Shown: one piece after another, positions 27,794 to 39,800 of the stretch | Position numbering within the stretch: the stretch's first letter is position 1 | Layout: every line of letters begins with the position of its first letter | Assembly: GCA_023423695.1 (NCBI GenBank) | Contig: JAFAFA010000011.1 | Coordinates: 124,001-188,000 of the forward strand | Reading direction: 5' to 3' | Source of the DNA: Pseudomonadota bacterium | GTDB lineage: Bacteria; Pseudomonadota; Alphaproteobacteria; Azospirillales; Azospirillaceae | Length of the DNA: 64,000 nucleotides | The notes under the pieces: generated by a model | Told to the model about the DNA's origin: nothing | What the model saw: only the letters and a program-made list of their open reading frames with translations | Database searches by the model: none | Translations under genes and position numbers: made by a program

Positions 27794-29158
27794 TTACTGC
27801 GACGGCTGCTCCGGCCGTTCCGCCGACTGGGCGGTGCTGCTGCCGCTGACGCGCCAGATGGCGTTGCCGACGTCGTCGGCGACCAGCAGGGCGCCCTTAC
27901 CGTCCAGCGTGACGCCGACCGGGCGGCCCTGCGCCTTGCCGTCCTTGTCGAGGAAGCCGGTCAGCACGTCCACCGGCTCGCCCGCCGGCTTGCCGTCGCG
28001 GAAGGGCACGAAGATCACCTTGTAGCCGCTGGGCGGCTCGCGGTTCCACGAACCGTGCTGGCCGATGAAGACGCCCTGCTGCAAAGATTGCGGCAGTTCC
28101 CCGGCCCGCGAGAAGGCGAGCCCCAGCGAGGCGGTGTGCGGACCCAGCGCATAGTCGGGCGCAATCGCCTTGGCGACCAGATCGGGGCGCTGCGGCTCCA
28201 CCCGCTGGTCGACATGCTGGCCGTAATAGCTGTAGGGCCAGCCGTAGAAGCCGCCGTCCTTCACCGAGGTCATGTAATCGGGGACAAGGTCGCTGCCGAT
28301 CTCGTCGCGCTCGTTGACGGCGGTCCACAGGGCGCCGCTGGCCGGCTCCCAGTCCAGTCCGTTGGGGTTGCGCAGGCCGGAGGCGAAGATGCGGTGCGAC
28401 CGCGTCTTCAGGTCGATTTCCCAGATGGCGGCGCGGCCTTCCTCCGCCTGCATGCCATTCTCCGCCACATTGCTGTTTGAACCTGTGGTTGCATACAGCT
28501 TGGTGCCGTCGCGGCTTGCGATGATGTTCTTGGTCCAATGATGGTTGATCGGCCCGCCCGGCAGATCGACGATCTTCTCCGGCTGGGCAGTGATGCGGGT
28601 GTCGCCCTCCTTGTAGGGCACCTTCACCACCGCGTCGGTGTTGGCGATGTACAGGTCGCCGCCGACAAGCGCCATGCCGAAGGGGGAGTTCAGCCCTTCC
28701 ATGAAGGTCTCGCGGACTTCGGCCTTGCCGTCGCCGTCGCCGTCGCGCAGCAGGGTGATGCGGTTGGCGCTGGGCGTCTTGGCGCCCGCCTTGTCCATCA
28801 CCAGCCCCATCACCCAACCCTTGATGCCCTTGCCGTCCTCCGGCTTGGGCGGAGCGTTGGTCTCCGCCACCAGCACGTCGCCGTTGGGCAGCGCCAGCAT
28901 CCAGCGCGGATGGTCCAGCCCGGTGGCGAAGGCGGTGACGCCCAGCCCCTGCGCCGCAACCGGCTGTGCGCCTTGCGGCCAGCCGATCGCGTCGGCGATG
29001 TTCACCGTCGGGATCAGCGTGGATTTCGGTTCCGGCAGGGTCGGGTTTGGGCCGGTGCCGGCCGACACCGGCAGGCTCGCCTGTTCGCCACAGCCGGCGA
29101 GCGACAGGACCGCGACCGTTGCGGAAAGCATGAGGGCAAGCCGAGAGGAGCTATGCAT
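27794..29158 (-). CDS. PQQ-dependent sugar/sorbosone dehydrogenase-like lipoprotein
   Basis: 454 residues from the ATG at 29156-29158. A lipobox follows the signal sequence (LSATVAVLSLAGC), so it should be a membrane-anchored periplasmic lipoprotein. The body is a six-bladed beta-propeller of the L-sorbosone dehydrogenase / soluble glucose dehydrogenase type: LDHPRWMLALPNGDVLVAET, ITLLRDGDGDGKAEVRETFM, GLRNPNGLDWEP, EIGSDLVPDYMTSVKDGGFY, GWPYSYYG, QHGSWNRE. In relatives these residues bind PQQ and Ca2+. The oxidised sugar is unknown and no PQQ synthesis genes are nearby. A longer in-frame start (29206) would hide the lipobox inside and is less likely. Confidence 0.85.
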   Translation of the reverse strand: MHSSSRLALMLSATVAVLSLAGCGEQASLPVSAGTGPNPTLPEPKSTLIPTVNIADAIGWPQGAQPVAAQGLGVTAFATGLDHPRWMLALPNGDVLVAETNAPPKPEDGKGIKGWVMGLVMDKAGAKTPSANRITLLRDGDGDGKAEVRETFMEGLNSPFGMALVGGDLYIANTDAVVKVPYKEGDTRITAQPEKIVDLPGGPINHHWTKNIIASRDGTKLYATTGSNSNVAENGMQAEEGRAAIWEIDLKTRSHRIFASGLRNPNGLDWEPASGALWTAVNERDEIGSDLVPDYMTSVKDGGFYGWPYSYYGQHVDQRVEPQRPDLVAKAIAPDYALGPHTASLGLAFSRAGELPQSLQQGVFIGQHGSWNREPPSGYKVIFVPFRDGKPAGEPVDVLTGFLDKDGKAQGRPVGVTLDGKGALLVADDVGNAIWRVSGSSTAQSAERPEQPSQ

Positions 29159-29254
29159 GCGCCGGATTCCCGCATCAGTGGGCGTGGAGGGGCTATCCAC
29201 GCTCAACGTCCGGGCGGGCGGGATGGTTCCGGTCCTGCCTTCAGCCTCGGGTCA

Positions 29255-31420
29255 TCAGACCCGCGGCGTCAACCCCCGCAATTCCGCGGCCAGGGCGGTG
29301 GCAAGCCGGTTCCCGTCGCACAGCGGACCGCCGGCCATGCAGGCGCGCAGGCTGCCTCGCAGCACCGCCAGCCTTTGCGGGTCGGAGGCCAGGGCGACGG
29401 CGCGCTCCACGTAATCGGCCGGATCGGCGGCGACGCAGCCCTCCACCCCCGCCACCGTCAGAAAGGCCAGAGAATGGCGGCTGGAGAAGGTCTCCCCCGG
29501 CAGGGTGACGACCGGCACGCCCATCCACAGCGTCTCCAGCGTGGTGGTGCTGCCGGAAAAGGGGAAGGGATCGAGCGCCACGTCGACCGAGGCGCACCAG
29601 CGCATGTGGTCCAGGCTGCTGCTGGCCCCGACCATCGTCACCCTGTCCGGTTGGATGCCGGCGGCGGCCAGCCGGTCGCGCCACAGCGCCGCGGTGGCGG
29701 GGCAGGACAGCGCCTTGGTCTTCATCAGCAGGCGGGAATCCGGCATCCGCTCCAGGATCGCCGCCCAGGCCGCCAGCACCCCGTCATTCAGCTTGGTCAG
29801 GATGTTGAAGCTGCCGAAGGTGACCGGCCCGCCCGACAGGCTGGGCGGCGGCGTCAGCGGCAGAACATCCGCACCGCCCGGCGGGTCGTAGGCGATGAAG
29901 GCATCGGGCATGCGCAGCACCCGCTCCGCATAGAAGCTCTCCATGCCGTCCGGCACATGGTGGCGGTCGGCGACCAGCGCATCCATCGCCGCCAGCCCGG
30001 TCGTCGCCATATAGCCGGACCACGCCACCTGCACCGGCGCCGGCTTGCGCGCGAAGACGCCCGGCCGGCCGCGGGCGTTGTGCCCGGCAAGGTCGATCAG
30101 CACGTCGGGCCGGTCGTGGCGGATCTGGGACGCCACCTCGGCGTCGGTCAGGCCGGCCACCGGGATCCAGCGCGCCGCCGCCTTGCGGAAGCGCTCCGTC
30201 ACGTCGTCCGCTTCCGTCTGGTTGGCGTAGAGCAGCAGGCGGACGTCATGGGCCGGCAGCGCCTCCACCGTGCGCACGGCGAACAGGCCGGCGGGGTGGC
30301 GGCGGAAGTCGCCGGACAGGATGCCGACGGTCAGCGGCCCCTTTCCCGCCGCACTGCGGCCGGGCTTGACCCAGCGCCCGCGGTGCGGTGTGCCATGGAC
30401 GGCATCCCAGGCCCGGTGCGCCTCCAGCACCGCCGCCGCTGTCACCCCCGGCCGGAACAGCTGGAGATAGGCGAGGTTGGAGCGCACGTCCGCCAGACCG
30501 GGGTCGAGGGCCAGCGCCCGCCGGTTCCCGGCCTCCGCCGCGTCGAGCAGCCCCTGGCCCTGCCGCACCAGCGCCAGATTGGCATGCGCCTCCGCCTGCG
30601 CCGGGTTCCAGGCCAGCGCCGCCGCATAGGCGTCGGCCGCCGCACCCAGCCGGTCGGCATGCTGGCGCACCTCCCCCAGCCGCAGCAGGGTATCGGGCAG
30701 ATCCGGCCGGGCGGCCACGGCATGGCGGGCCGCGCGCTCCGCCCCGTCGCGGTCGCCCAGCGCCAGCCGTGCCGCCGCGAGGTTGGCGAGTGCCGCCGCA
30801 TGATCGGGGCGCAGCGCCAGTGCACGGGCCAGCGCCGCCGCGGCCTCCTGCGGCCGGCCCAGCGACAGCAGCAGCCCGCCACGGTTGGCATGCGCCTCGA
30901 CGAAGCCGGGATCGTCGGCGATGGCGGCGCGGTAGGCGGCGTCGGCATCCGTCCGGCGGCCCAGTGCGGCCAGCACATTGCCCAGGTTGAAGCGGGCACG
31001 GGCATAGCCGGGGCGCCGCACCGACGCCTGGCGGAAGGCGGTCGCCGCCTCCTCCAGCCGTCCCAGAGCCTCCAGGGCGTTGCCCATGTTGTAGAGCGCC
31101 TGGGCGAAGTCCGGCCGCAGCCGGATCGCCTGCCGATGGGCGCCCACCGCCTCCTCCAGCCGGCCGAGCGCCTTCAGCGCGCTGCCCAGATTGTCGTGGT
31201 AATCGGCGATCCGGTGGTTCTGCTGGATGGCGCCGCGGATCAGCGAGACCGCCCGCTCCGGCTGTCCCGACTGCAGATGGACCACCCCCAGCAGATGGGC
31301 GGCGTCGGCATGGCCGGGCACGGCGTCCAGCACGGCATGGTACAGGGCTGCCGCCTCGTTCAGCCGGCCCGCCTGATGATGGGCCACCGCCGCGGCCATC
31401 GCGTCCTGGATCGTCGCCAT
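29255..31420 (-). CDS. TPR-GT41 glycosyltransferase (SPINDLY/OGT-like)
   Basis: 721 residues from the ATG at 31418-31420; an ATG four codons earlier is possible. About nine tetratricopeptide repeats fill residues 1-340 (LGSALKALGRLEEAVGAHRQ, MGNALEALGRLEEAATAFRQ, LGNVLAALGRRTDADAAYRA). Residues 360-720 are a GT41 domain: GPLTVGILSGDFRRHPAG, DLAGHNARGRPGVFARKPAP, VAWSGYMATTG, FGSFNILTKLNDGVLAAW, and the sugar-nucleotide site FSGSTTTLETLWMGVPVVTL. Bacterial relatives glycosylate proteins such as flagellins and adhesins with nucleotide-sugar donors. It is divergent from lptF. A FlaF-like gene lies 2.4 kb away, so a flagellin target is possible but unproven. Confidence 0.9.
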   Translation of the reverse strand: MATIQDAMAAAVAHHQAGRLNEAAALYHAVLDAVPGHADAAHLLGVVHLQSGQPERAVSLIRGAIQQNHRIADYHDNLGSALKALGRLEEAVGAHRQAIRLRPDFAQALYNMGNALEALGRLEEAATAFRQASVRRPGYARARFNLGNVLAALGRRTDADAAYRAAIADDPGFVEAHANRGGLLLSLGRPQEAAAALARALALRPDHAAALANLAAARLALGDRDGAERAARHAVAARPDLPDTLLRLGEVRQHADRLGAAADAYAAALAWNPAQAEAHANLALVRQGQGLLDAAEAGNRRALALDPGLADVRSNLAYLQLFRPGVTAAAVLEAHRAWDAVHGTPHRGRWVKPGRSAAGKGPLTVGILSGDFRRHPAGLFAVRTVEALPAHDVRLLLYANQTEADDVTERFRKAAARWIPVAGLTDAEVASQIRHDRPDVLIDLAGHNARGRPGVFARKPAPVQVAWSGYMATTGLAAMDALVADRHHVPDGMESFYAERVLRMPDAFIAYDPPGGADVLPLTPPPSLSGGPVTFGSFNILTKLNDGVLAAWAAILERMPDSRLLMKTKALSCPATAALWRDRLAAAGIQPDRVTMVGASSSLDHMRWCASVDVALDPFPFSGSTTTLETLWMGVPVVTLPGETFSSRHSLAFLTVAGVEGCVAADPADYVERAVALASDPQRLAVLRGSLRACMAGGPLCDGNRLATALAAELRGLTPRV

Positions 31421-31466
31421 GCCAACCGTCATACCGGTTGCCGGCCACCCGCGCCAGCGGCAAATG

Positions 31467-31489
31467 CCCTCTCCCGGGGCAGGAGAGGG
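31467..31489. repeat. Small hairpin repeat upstream of GT41 gene
   Basis: CCCTCTCC (31467-31474) pairs with GGAGAGGG (31482-31489) around CGGGGCA. It shares its stem core with the hairpin at 27746-27772. It lies in the 182-base divergent gap with lptF, so it is more a dispersed repeat than a terminator. Confidence 0.45.
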
Positions 31490-31602
31490 AGTGAAAAGCG
31501 GTTGCTCTGGCACGCGCGGTTTTCAACACTTGACCCGGCGGGCCCGGGCGGTCAGCTTGCCGGCCGTATACAGCCCCGGCCGCCGCCTGTGAACCGACAC
31601 CC

Positions 31603-32760
31603 ATGAACCGACTGCAACGGTACCTGTTCCGCAACCTGCTGATCGCTACCCTCTATTCGACGGCAGGGCTGACGCTGACCATCTGGCTCAGCCAGTCGCT
31701 TCGCCTGATCGAGATCGTGGTCAGCGCCGGCGCGCCGATGGGGATGTTCCTGTGGCTGCTGCTGCTGACGGTGCCGACCTTCCTCGGCATCGTGCTGCCG
31801 CTGGCGCTGGTCGGTGCCATCCTGTTCACCTACAACAAGATGGCGACCGACAGCGAGCTGGTGGTGATGCGCGCGGCCGGGGTCGGCCCGCTGTCGCTGT
31901 CGCAGCCGGCGCTCGTGCTGGCGGTCGGGGTGACGGCCGTCGTCCTCACCCTGAACGTCTGGATCACCCCCGCCGCCCACCGCGAGCTAGTGCGGATGGA
32001 ATACACGGTGCGCAGCGACTATTCGCAGCTGTTCCTGCGCGAAGGCGTCTTCAACGAGGTCGGCGACCATTTCAGCGTCTTCCTGCGCGACCGCGACGCC
32101 GAAGGCAACCTGCACAAGGTGCTGATCCATGACGGGCGCCAGCCGGACAAGCCGGTGACTATCATGGGCGACCGCGCGGTGATGCAGACCGGGCCGGAGG
32201 GCACGCGCTTCGTCGTCTATGACGGCAACCGGCAGGAACTGGACCGCAAGACCAACCGGCTGTCGCAGCTGTTCTTCGACCGCTACGCCGTCGACCTGAA
32301 GGCGGTGGCGCCGCAGGCGGCGGAACGCTGGCCCGACGCCCGCGAACGCAGCACGGCCGAACTGATGGCGGGCGACGTGCCGGCGCAGGACGACCGCATG
32401 CGCCGCGGCCTGATCGCTGAGTTGCACCACCGCTTCTCCTCGCCGCTGCTGGCCCTGACCTATGCCCTGGTGGCGCTGTCGGCGCTGCTGTCGGGCGAGT
32501 TCAACCGGCGCGGCCAGTCCTCCCGCGTCACCATCGCCGTCCTGCTGGTGATGGGGCTGCAGGCGGCCGCGCTCGGCCTGACCAGCTTGGCCGGCAAGGC
32601 GACCGTCTTCGTGCCGCTGATGTACGCCATGCCGCTGGCCATGCTGCTGCCGGCGCTGTGGGTGATGTCGCGCGGGCTGACGCTGCGGCCGGGACGCCGG
32701 CATTCCGCCGAGGACGCCCCCATGGACGCTGGCGGAGATGCTGCCGGGCGCGCATCATGA
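31603..32760 (+). CDS. lptF: LPS export permease LptF/LptG family
   Basis: 385 residues. Transmembrane helices at about 10-35, 55-80, 95-120 and three near the C-terminus (LLALTYALVALSALL, VTIAVLLVMGLQAAALGL, VFVPLMYAMPLAMLLPALW), with a periplasmic jellyroll-type domain between (TIMGDRAVMQTGPEGT, LTFDR-like strands). The N-terminal LQRYLFRNLLIATLY is typical of LptF. It forms the inner-membrane LptB2FG pump that extracts LPS. The usual adjacent lptG is absent; instead a heptosyltransferase-like gene overlaps the stop by four bases (ATGA). It could be LptF with lptG elsewhere, or a second paralogue. Confidence 0.85.
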   Translation: MNRLQRYLFRNLLIATLYSTAGLTLTIWLSQSLRLIEIVVSAGAPMGMFLWLLLLTVPTFLGIVLPLALVGAILFTYNKMATDSELVVMRAAGVGPLSLSQPALVLAVGVTAVVLTLNVWITPAAHRELVRMEYTVRSDYSQLFLREGVFNEVGDHFSVFLRDRDAEGNLHKVLIHDGRQPDKPVTIMGDRAVMQTGPEGTRFVVYDGNRQELDRKTNRLSQLFFDRYAVDLKAVAPQAAERWPDARERSTAELMAGDVPAQDDRMRRGLIAELHHRFSSPLLALTYALVALSALLSGEFNRRGQSSRVTIAVLLVMGLQAAALGLTSLAGKATVFVPLMYAMPLAMLLPALWVMSRGLTLRPGRRHSAEDAPMDAGGDAAGRAS

Positions 32761-33767
32761 GCCGCATCCTGTTCATCACTTCCAACCGGCTCGGCGACGC
32801 CGTGCTGTCCACCGGGCTGCTCGACCACCTGACGCACGCCTATCCGGACGCGCGTCTGACCATCGCCTGCGGCCCGCTGCCGGCACCGCTGTTCCGCTCC
32901 GTGCCGGGGCTGGAGCGGCTGATCCCGCTGGCGAAGCGCTCCTACGCCCGGCATTGGCTGCGGCTGTGGCTGGACTGTGTCGGCACGCGCTGGGATCTGG
33001 TGCTGGATCTGCGCAACTCGGCGGTCGGGCGGCTGGTGCCGGCCCGCCGGCGGGTCTTCCACGCCAAGCCGCCCCGCCCGATGCACAAGGTGGAGGAGAA
33101 CGCAGCGCTGCTCGGCCTGTCGCCGCCGCCGGCCCCGCGGCTGTGGATCGACGACGCGGCGCGGCGGCAGGCCGATGCCCTGATCCCCGCCGGAACCGGG
33201 CCGTTCCTGGCGATCGGGCCGACCGCCAACTGGCTGGGCAAGGAATGGCCGGCCGACCGCTTCGCCCGGCTGGCGCTCCGGCTGACGGGGCAGGGGGGGG
33301 CGCTGGCGGGGGCCCGCGTCGCGGTACTGGCCGCCGGGCCGGAACGGGCGCGGGCGCGGCCGGTGCTCGACGCGCTCGGCGGACGGGCCATCGACCTGAC
33401 CGGCCGCACCGACCCGATGGCCGCCGCCGCCTGCCTTGAGCGGGCCGCCCTCTATGTCGGCAACGACAGCGGGCTGATGCACATCGCGGCGGCGGCCGGG
33501 GTGCCGACGGTGGGGCTCTTCGGTCCCGGCTATCCCGCCATCTACGGTCCCTGGGGGCCGCGAGGGCGGGTGGTGGTCAGCGAGGTTCCCCAGGCCGATC
33601 TGCTGGCCCGCGTCGCCGCCGATCCTCATGCCCGCGGTCTGATGGACGGCATCGCCGAGGACCGGGTGGCGGAGGTTGCCGCCGCGCTCCTGGCTGAAAC
33701 GCATAAGACTTGTGACCAGTTTGCGGCATCGCCCGCCGGGCCGGCCGAAGTACCCCCGTTGCGTTGA
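32757..33767 (+). CDS. Glycosyltransferase family 9 (heptosyltransferase-like)
   Basis: 336 residues from the ATG at 32757; upstream open frame is inside lptF and not real. The GT-B pattern of ADP-heptose:LPS heptosyltransferases is clear: RILFITSNRLGDAVLSTGLL at the N-terminus, FLAIGPTANWLGKEWPADRF in the donor domain, and YVGNDSGLMHIAAAAGVPT plus VGLFGP near the C-terminus. It probably adds a sugar to the LPS core at the cytoplasmic face of the inner membrane. The 4-base overlap with lptF links core assembly and LPS export in one transcript. Donor and acceptor are not known. Confidence 0.87.
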   Translation: MSRILFITSNRLGDAVLSTGLLDHLTHAYPDARLTIACGPLPAPLFRSVPGLERLIPLAKRSYARHWLRLWLDCVGTRWDLVLDLRNSAVGRLVPARRRVFHAKPPRPMHKVEENAALLGLSPPPAPRLWIDDAARRQADALIPAGTGPFLAIGPTANWLGKEWPADRFARLALRLTGQGGALAGARVAVLAAGPERARARPVLDALGGRAIDLTGRTDPMAAAACLERAALYVGNDSGLMHIAAAAGVPTVGLFGPGYPAIYGPWGPRGRVVVSEVPQADLLARVAADPHARGLMDGIAEDRVAEVAAALLAETHKTCDQFAASPAGPAEVPPLR

Positions 33768-33854
33768 CAAAGCCGGCCGGATAACCGACACTTCGGCGAC
33801 TATGGAATGGGGCATCTGCGCCCCACCGGATGGGTTTTCCCCCGAGGGTTTGGA

Positions 33855-34412
33855 ATGAAGCCGACTCCCACCTACGCCAACAAGCCGACCTCGGACAATC
33901 CGCGCGACGTCGAGGCTTGGGCCCTGGCGGAAGCGGCGCGCCGCATCATCGCCGCCAGCCATGCCAAGGACGAAAAGGCCTACCGCGAGGCCCTTCAGTT
34001 GAACCAGCGCCTGTGGACCATCTTCCAGGCGGCGATCACCGAAGAGGATTGCGGCCATCCGCCGGAGGTCCGGACGAACATCGCGGCGTTGTCGCTGCTG
34101 GTCGACCGCGAAACCACCAACCGTCTGATCGACCTGGATTTCAGCAAGATCGACACGCTGGTCAACATCAACCGCAACGTCGCCAGCGGCCTGACCGCCC
34201 AGGGCCAGTTCATCGCCGCCCAGCAGGCGACCCAGCCCCATGCGGGGGTGCCGCAACCCGCCGCCCCGCAGGCCCCGGCTGCTCCGCAGGCTGCCCCGGC
34301 CCCGGCCCCGGGCCAGCCGCCCGCCGGCATGCGTCCCGCCGTGCCGCCGCGCCCGATGACCGCCCCCGACGCCGCGCCGGTCAACCGCGAGTCCCTGCGC
34401 ATTTCGATCTGA
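33855..34412 (+). CDS. flaF: FlaF-like protein with Pro/Ala-rich tail
   Basis: 185 residues from the ATG at 33855, with GAGGG upstream. Residues 15-115 follow FlaF, the activator of flagellin synthesis in alphaproteobacteria: ALAEAARRIIAASHAKDEKA, REALQLNQRLWTIFQAAI (compare the conserved 'AL.lNrrLWtif' stretch) and PPEVRTNIAALSLLVDRETT. A tail of about 65 residues rich in Pro, Ala and Gln (APQAPAAPQAAPAPAPGQPP) is unusual, since family members are near 115-125 residues. FlaF promotes translation or export of flagellin with FlbT. Neither flbT nor flagellin is nearby. A strong bidirectional terminator follows. Confidence 0.7.
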   Translation: MKPTPTYANKPTSDNPRDVEAWALAEAARRIIAASHAKDEKAYREALQLNQRLWTIFQAAITEEDCGHPPEVRTNIAALSLLVDRETTNRLIDLDFSKIDTLVNINRNVASGLTAQGQFIAAQQATQPHAGVPQPAAPQAPAAPQAAPAPAPGQPPAGMRPAVPPRPMTAPDAAPVNRESLRISI

Positions 34413-34433
34413 CCGGCATCCGAACGACATGGG

Positions 34434-34468
34434 AAAAGGCCGGCGCTCCGATGGGGCGCCGGCCTTTT
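34434..34468. terminator. Bidirectional terminator between flaF-like gene and nadE
   Basis: AAAAGGCCGGCGC (34434-34446) pairs with GCGCCGGCCTTTT (34456-34468), a perfect 13-bp stem with a 9-base loop. T-runs lie on both strands, as expected between convergent genes. Confidence 0.93.
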
Positions 34469-34476
34469 CATTGGCC

Positions 34477-36522
<2,046 letters not shown>

Positions 36523-36843
36523 GACCCGTCCCTGCTGCCATGCCTGTCCCTGACGCTTCACGATAGGGCGCCGGGGCAGGAAACATAGCAGGAATTTCCT
36601 CCGCGTCAGGTCCCCGCAGCGGGCTTTCCGGCCGGAAGGTCCGGAAATGCTTTAGACGCGATACATTGGTTATAAAACCAAAGTCAAATCGATAGTTCGA
36701 TCGGACATCTCCAGTTAAAATGATGGGGTTGGAGATCATTCCCTCCGACAGCCAAGTTGACCAACGAAGGTGCGTTGGATATAGCCGGAGATCGTTTGCA
36801 CCGAGAGTCGGCTGACCGACGCCAGAAGGACCCGTTCCCCATC
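36523..36843. other. Divergent gap nadE / CheB-CheR fusion
   Basis: 321 bases, with an AT-rich core (36655-36725) that should hold the promoters. A short palindrome TTGGTT-ATAA-AACCAA (36666-36681) may be an operator or promoter element. If the fusion gene starts at the TTG 36757, the 3' part would be coding. The GC content at third codon positions there is lower than in the gene body, so I treat it as non-coding. Confidence 0.5.
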
Positions 36844-39800
36844 GTGCCATCTGATACGCCGGTCACGCAGCCCGACCAGAACCACGCCGATCCGGCGACT
36901 GCCCCGGCCACCGATGCGGCCGTCGCGCCGGTCCCCGTCGCGGCCCCGGTCCCGGCCGATTCCGGGACGGCCCCGGATGACCGGCCGGAAACCTCCTGCT
37001 GCATCGTCGGCCTCGGCGCCTCGGCCGGCGGGCTGGAGGCGTTGCAGCGCTTCTTCGATGCCGTGCCGGGCGACAGCGATCTCGCCTATGTCGTGGTCCA
37101 GCACCTGTCGCCGGTGCACAAGAGCCTGATGGTCGATTTGCTGGCCAAGCACACGGCGATGGAGGTGGTCCAGGCGACCGACGGCGTTCCGGTCCAGCGC
37201 AACACCGTCTATCTGCTGCCGCCCGGCAAGCATCTGAGCATCGAGGATTGCCGGCTGAGGCTGACCGCCAAGGACGCCGGTAGCGGCATGAGCCTGCCGA
37301 TCGACATCTTCCTGACCGCTCTGGCCCGCGACCAGGGGCCGCTCGCCATCGGCGTCATCCTGTCCGGCACCGGGTCCGACGGCACCCGCGGCCTGATGGC
37401 GATCAAGTCCGCCGGCGGCTTCACCGCCGTGCAGCAGCCGGAATCGGCGCAGTTCGACGGCATGCCGCGCAGCGCGCTCGCCACCGGCCAAGTCGACGCC
37501 ACCCTCCCGCCCGACGAACTGCCGGCCCGCCTGATCGACCATGCGCGCAAGGCGCTGGCCCGCGCCCGCCCGATGCCCGCCCGGCAGCGGCGCGAGGACG
37601 GCGACGACCCGCTGGCCCAGATCATCGCGGTCATCCGCTCCGTCACCGGGGTCGATTTCTCCCATTACAAGCTCGCGACCCTGCTGCGGCGGATCGAACG
37701 GCGGATGCAGGGCGCCGGGCTGGAATCGATGGAGGAGTATGCCGCCCTGCTGCGGCGGAACAGCGCCGAGACGGTGAACCTCTACAAGGAGATGCTGATC
37801 GGCGTCACCCGCTTCTTCCGGGACGAGGCGGCCTTCCGCATCCTGGCGGACCGGGTGATCCCCAGCCTGCTCGCCAACCGCAGCCCGTCCGACATGATCC
37901 GCGTCTGGGTCTGCGGCTGCGCCAGCGGGGAGGAGGCCTATTCCCTCGCCATCCTGTTCGCCGAGGCGCAGGAGCGGATGGGCCGCAGCGTCGACGTCAA
38001 GATCTTCGCCACCGACATCGACCAGGACAGCATCGAGGTGGCGAGCCTCGGCGATTATCCGCGCTCCATCGCCGAGGATGTGTCGCAGGAACGGCTCGCC
38101 CGCTTCTTCACCGCGCGGGGCGACAGCTATGTGGTGTCGCGCGATCTCCGCCGGATGGTGGTGTTCGCCGCGCACAACATCATGCGCGACCCGCCCTTCA
38201 CCAAGATCGACCTGCTGAGCTGCCGCAACCTGCTGATCTACATGGACCAGCCCTTGCAGCGCAAGGTGCTCAGCCTGTTCCAGTACGCCCTGCGGCAGAG
38301 CGGCTTCCTGTTCCTCGGCACCAGCGAGACGCTGGGGGACCTCCAGTCGGACTTCCACACCGTCGACAGCCGCAACAAGATCTTCCAGAGCCTGCGCGCC
38401 GGGTCCTTCCGGCTGTCGCGGCTGCTGGTGCCGACGGTGGCCGCCCCGCTGGCCCGCCATGGCGACGACGTCTCGTCCCCGGGGATGGAGGAGGGGGCGG
38501 CGATCGACGAGGCGATGGCCGCGCTGATGAAGGCCTATGTGCCGCCCTGCCTGCTGGTCAACGAACAGATGAACATCATGCATGTGTTCGGCGACGCCTC
38601 CTCGCTGCTGAAGGTGCCGCCGGGCGAGGCGACGCTGAACGTGCTGAAGATGCTGCCGTCCTCGGTCGCCATGGTGACGGGCACCGCGCTGAACCGCGCC
38701 TTCCGCTCGGGCGAGGAATTCGCGCTGTCCAACATCCCGGTGAAGGACCGCGAGGGGGTGGCGGCGCTCAGCCTGCGGGTCCAGCCCTATGTGGCGCGCA
38801 AGACCGGGCGGCGCTTCGCCCTGGTGGTGCTGGACCGCGCCAACATGCTGCCGCTGTCGGTGCCGGATTCCGACTTCGACCTGAACGCCGACGCCGCCGA
38901 GCGCATCCGCGGGCTGGAACAGGAACTTCTGTCGCGCGGCGAGAATCTCCAGGCGACCATCGAGGAGCTGGAAACCGCCAACGAGGAGCTTCAGGCCACC
39001 AACGAGGAACTGCTGGCCTCCAACGAGGAGTTGCAGAGCACCAACGAGGAACTGCAGTCGGTCAACGAGGAGCTTTACTCCGTCAACGCCGAATATCAGG
39101 CGAAGGTGGAGGAGCTGACGGAGATCACCAACGATCTGGACAACCTGCTGCGCTCCACCGAGATCGGCACGGTGTTCCTGGACGACGATTTCGTCATCCG
39201 CCGCTTCACCCCGGCGGCGGCCAGCTTCATCAACATCATCCCGCGTGACATCGGGCGCTCCATCGCGCATCTGTCGACCAACATCGACTATCCCGACTTC
39301 CTGGCCGACATCCGGGCGGTTTTCGGCGGGCGCGAGCCGATGGAACGCCATGTCCGCGTCAATGACGGGCGCTGGGTCCTGACCCGGATCCTGCCTTACC
39401 TGACCGACAAGAATCAGGTGGCTGGCGTGGTGGTGACCTTCGTCGACGTCACCGACACCAAGCAGGCGCAGGAGCGGCTGCAGAATGTGCTGGACAGCCT
39501 GCCGGAACACATCGCCGTCACCGACCGCGACGGCCGCATCGTCATGGTCAACGCCGCATGGCGCAGCTTCGCCGAGCGCAACGGCGGCGGCACCAAGGGC
39601 AATTGCGGGATCGGCACCAATTATCTGGAAGTCTGCCTGACACAGGACGCGATCAAGCAGGACGGCGTCGCCCGCGCGGTGCATGACGGGCTGCACCGCA
39701 TCCTGGACGGCAAGGCCGACGACTTCACCATTGAATATCCTTGCCATTCATCCGACGAGCAGCGTTGGTTCCTGATGCACGCCACACGTCTGAACGACCC

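Noticed and set aside
28538..31606. A 1022-codon plus-strand open frame
   Set aside because: It is antisense to the sorbosone-dehydrogenase-like and GT41 genes, whose motifs are clear. Its translation is Gln/Arg/His-rich without any domain, typical of frames opposite GC-rich genes.
38930..39090. DNA repeat inside the CheB-CheR fusion gene
   Set aside because: The repetition reflects heptads of the coiled coil (NEELQ units), known in this family, not a mobile or CRISPR repeat.
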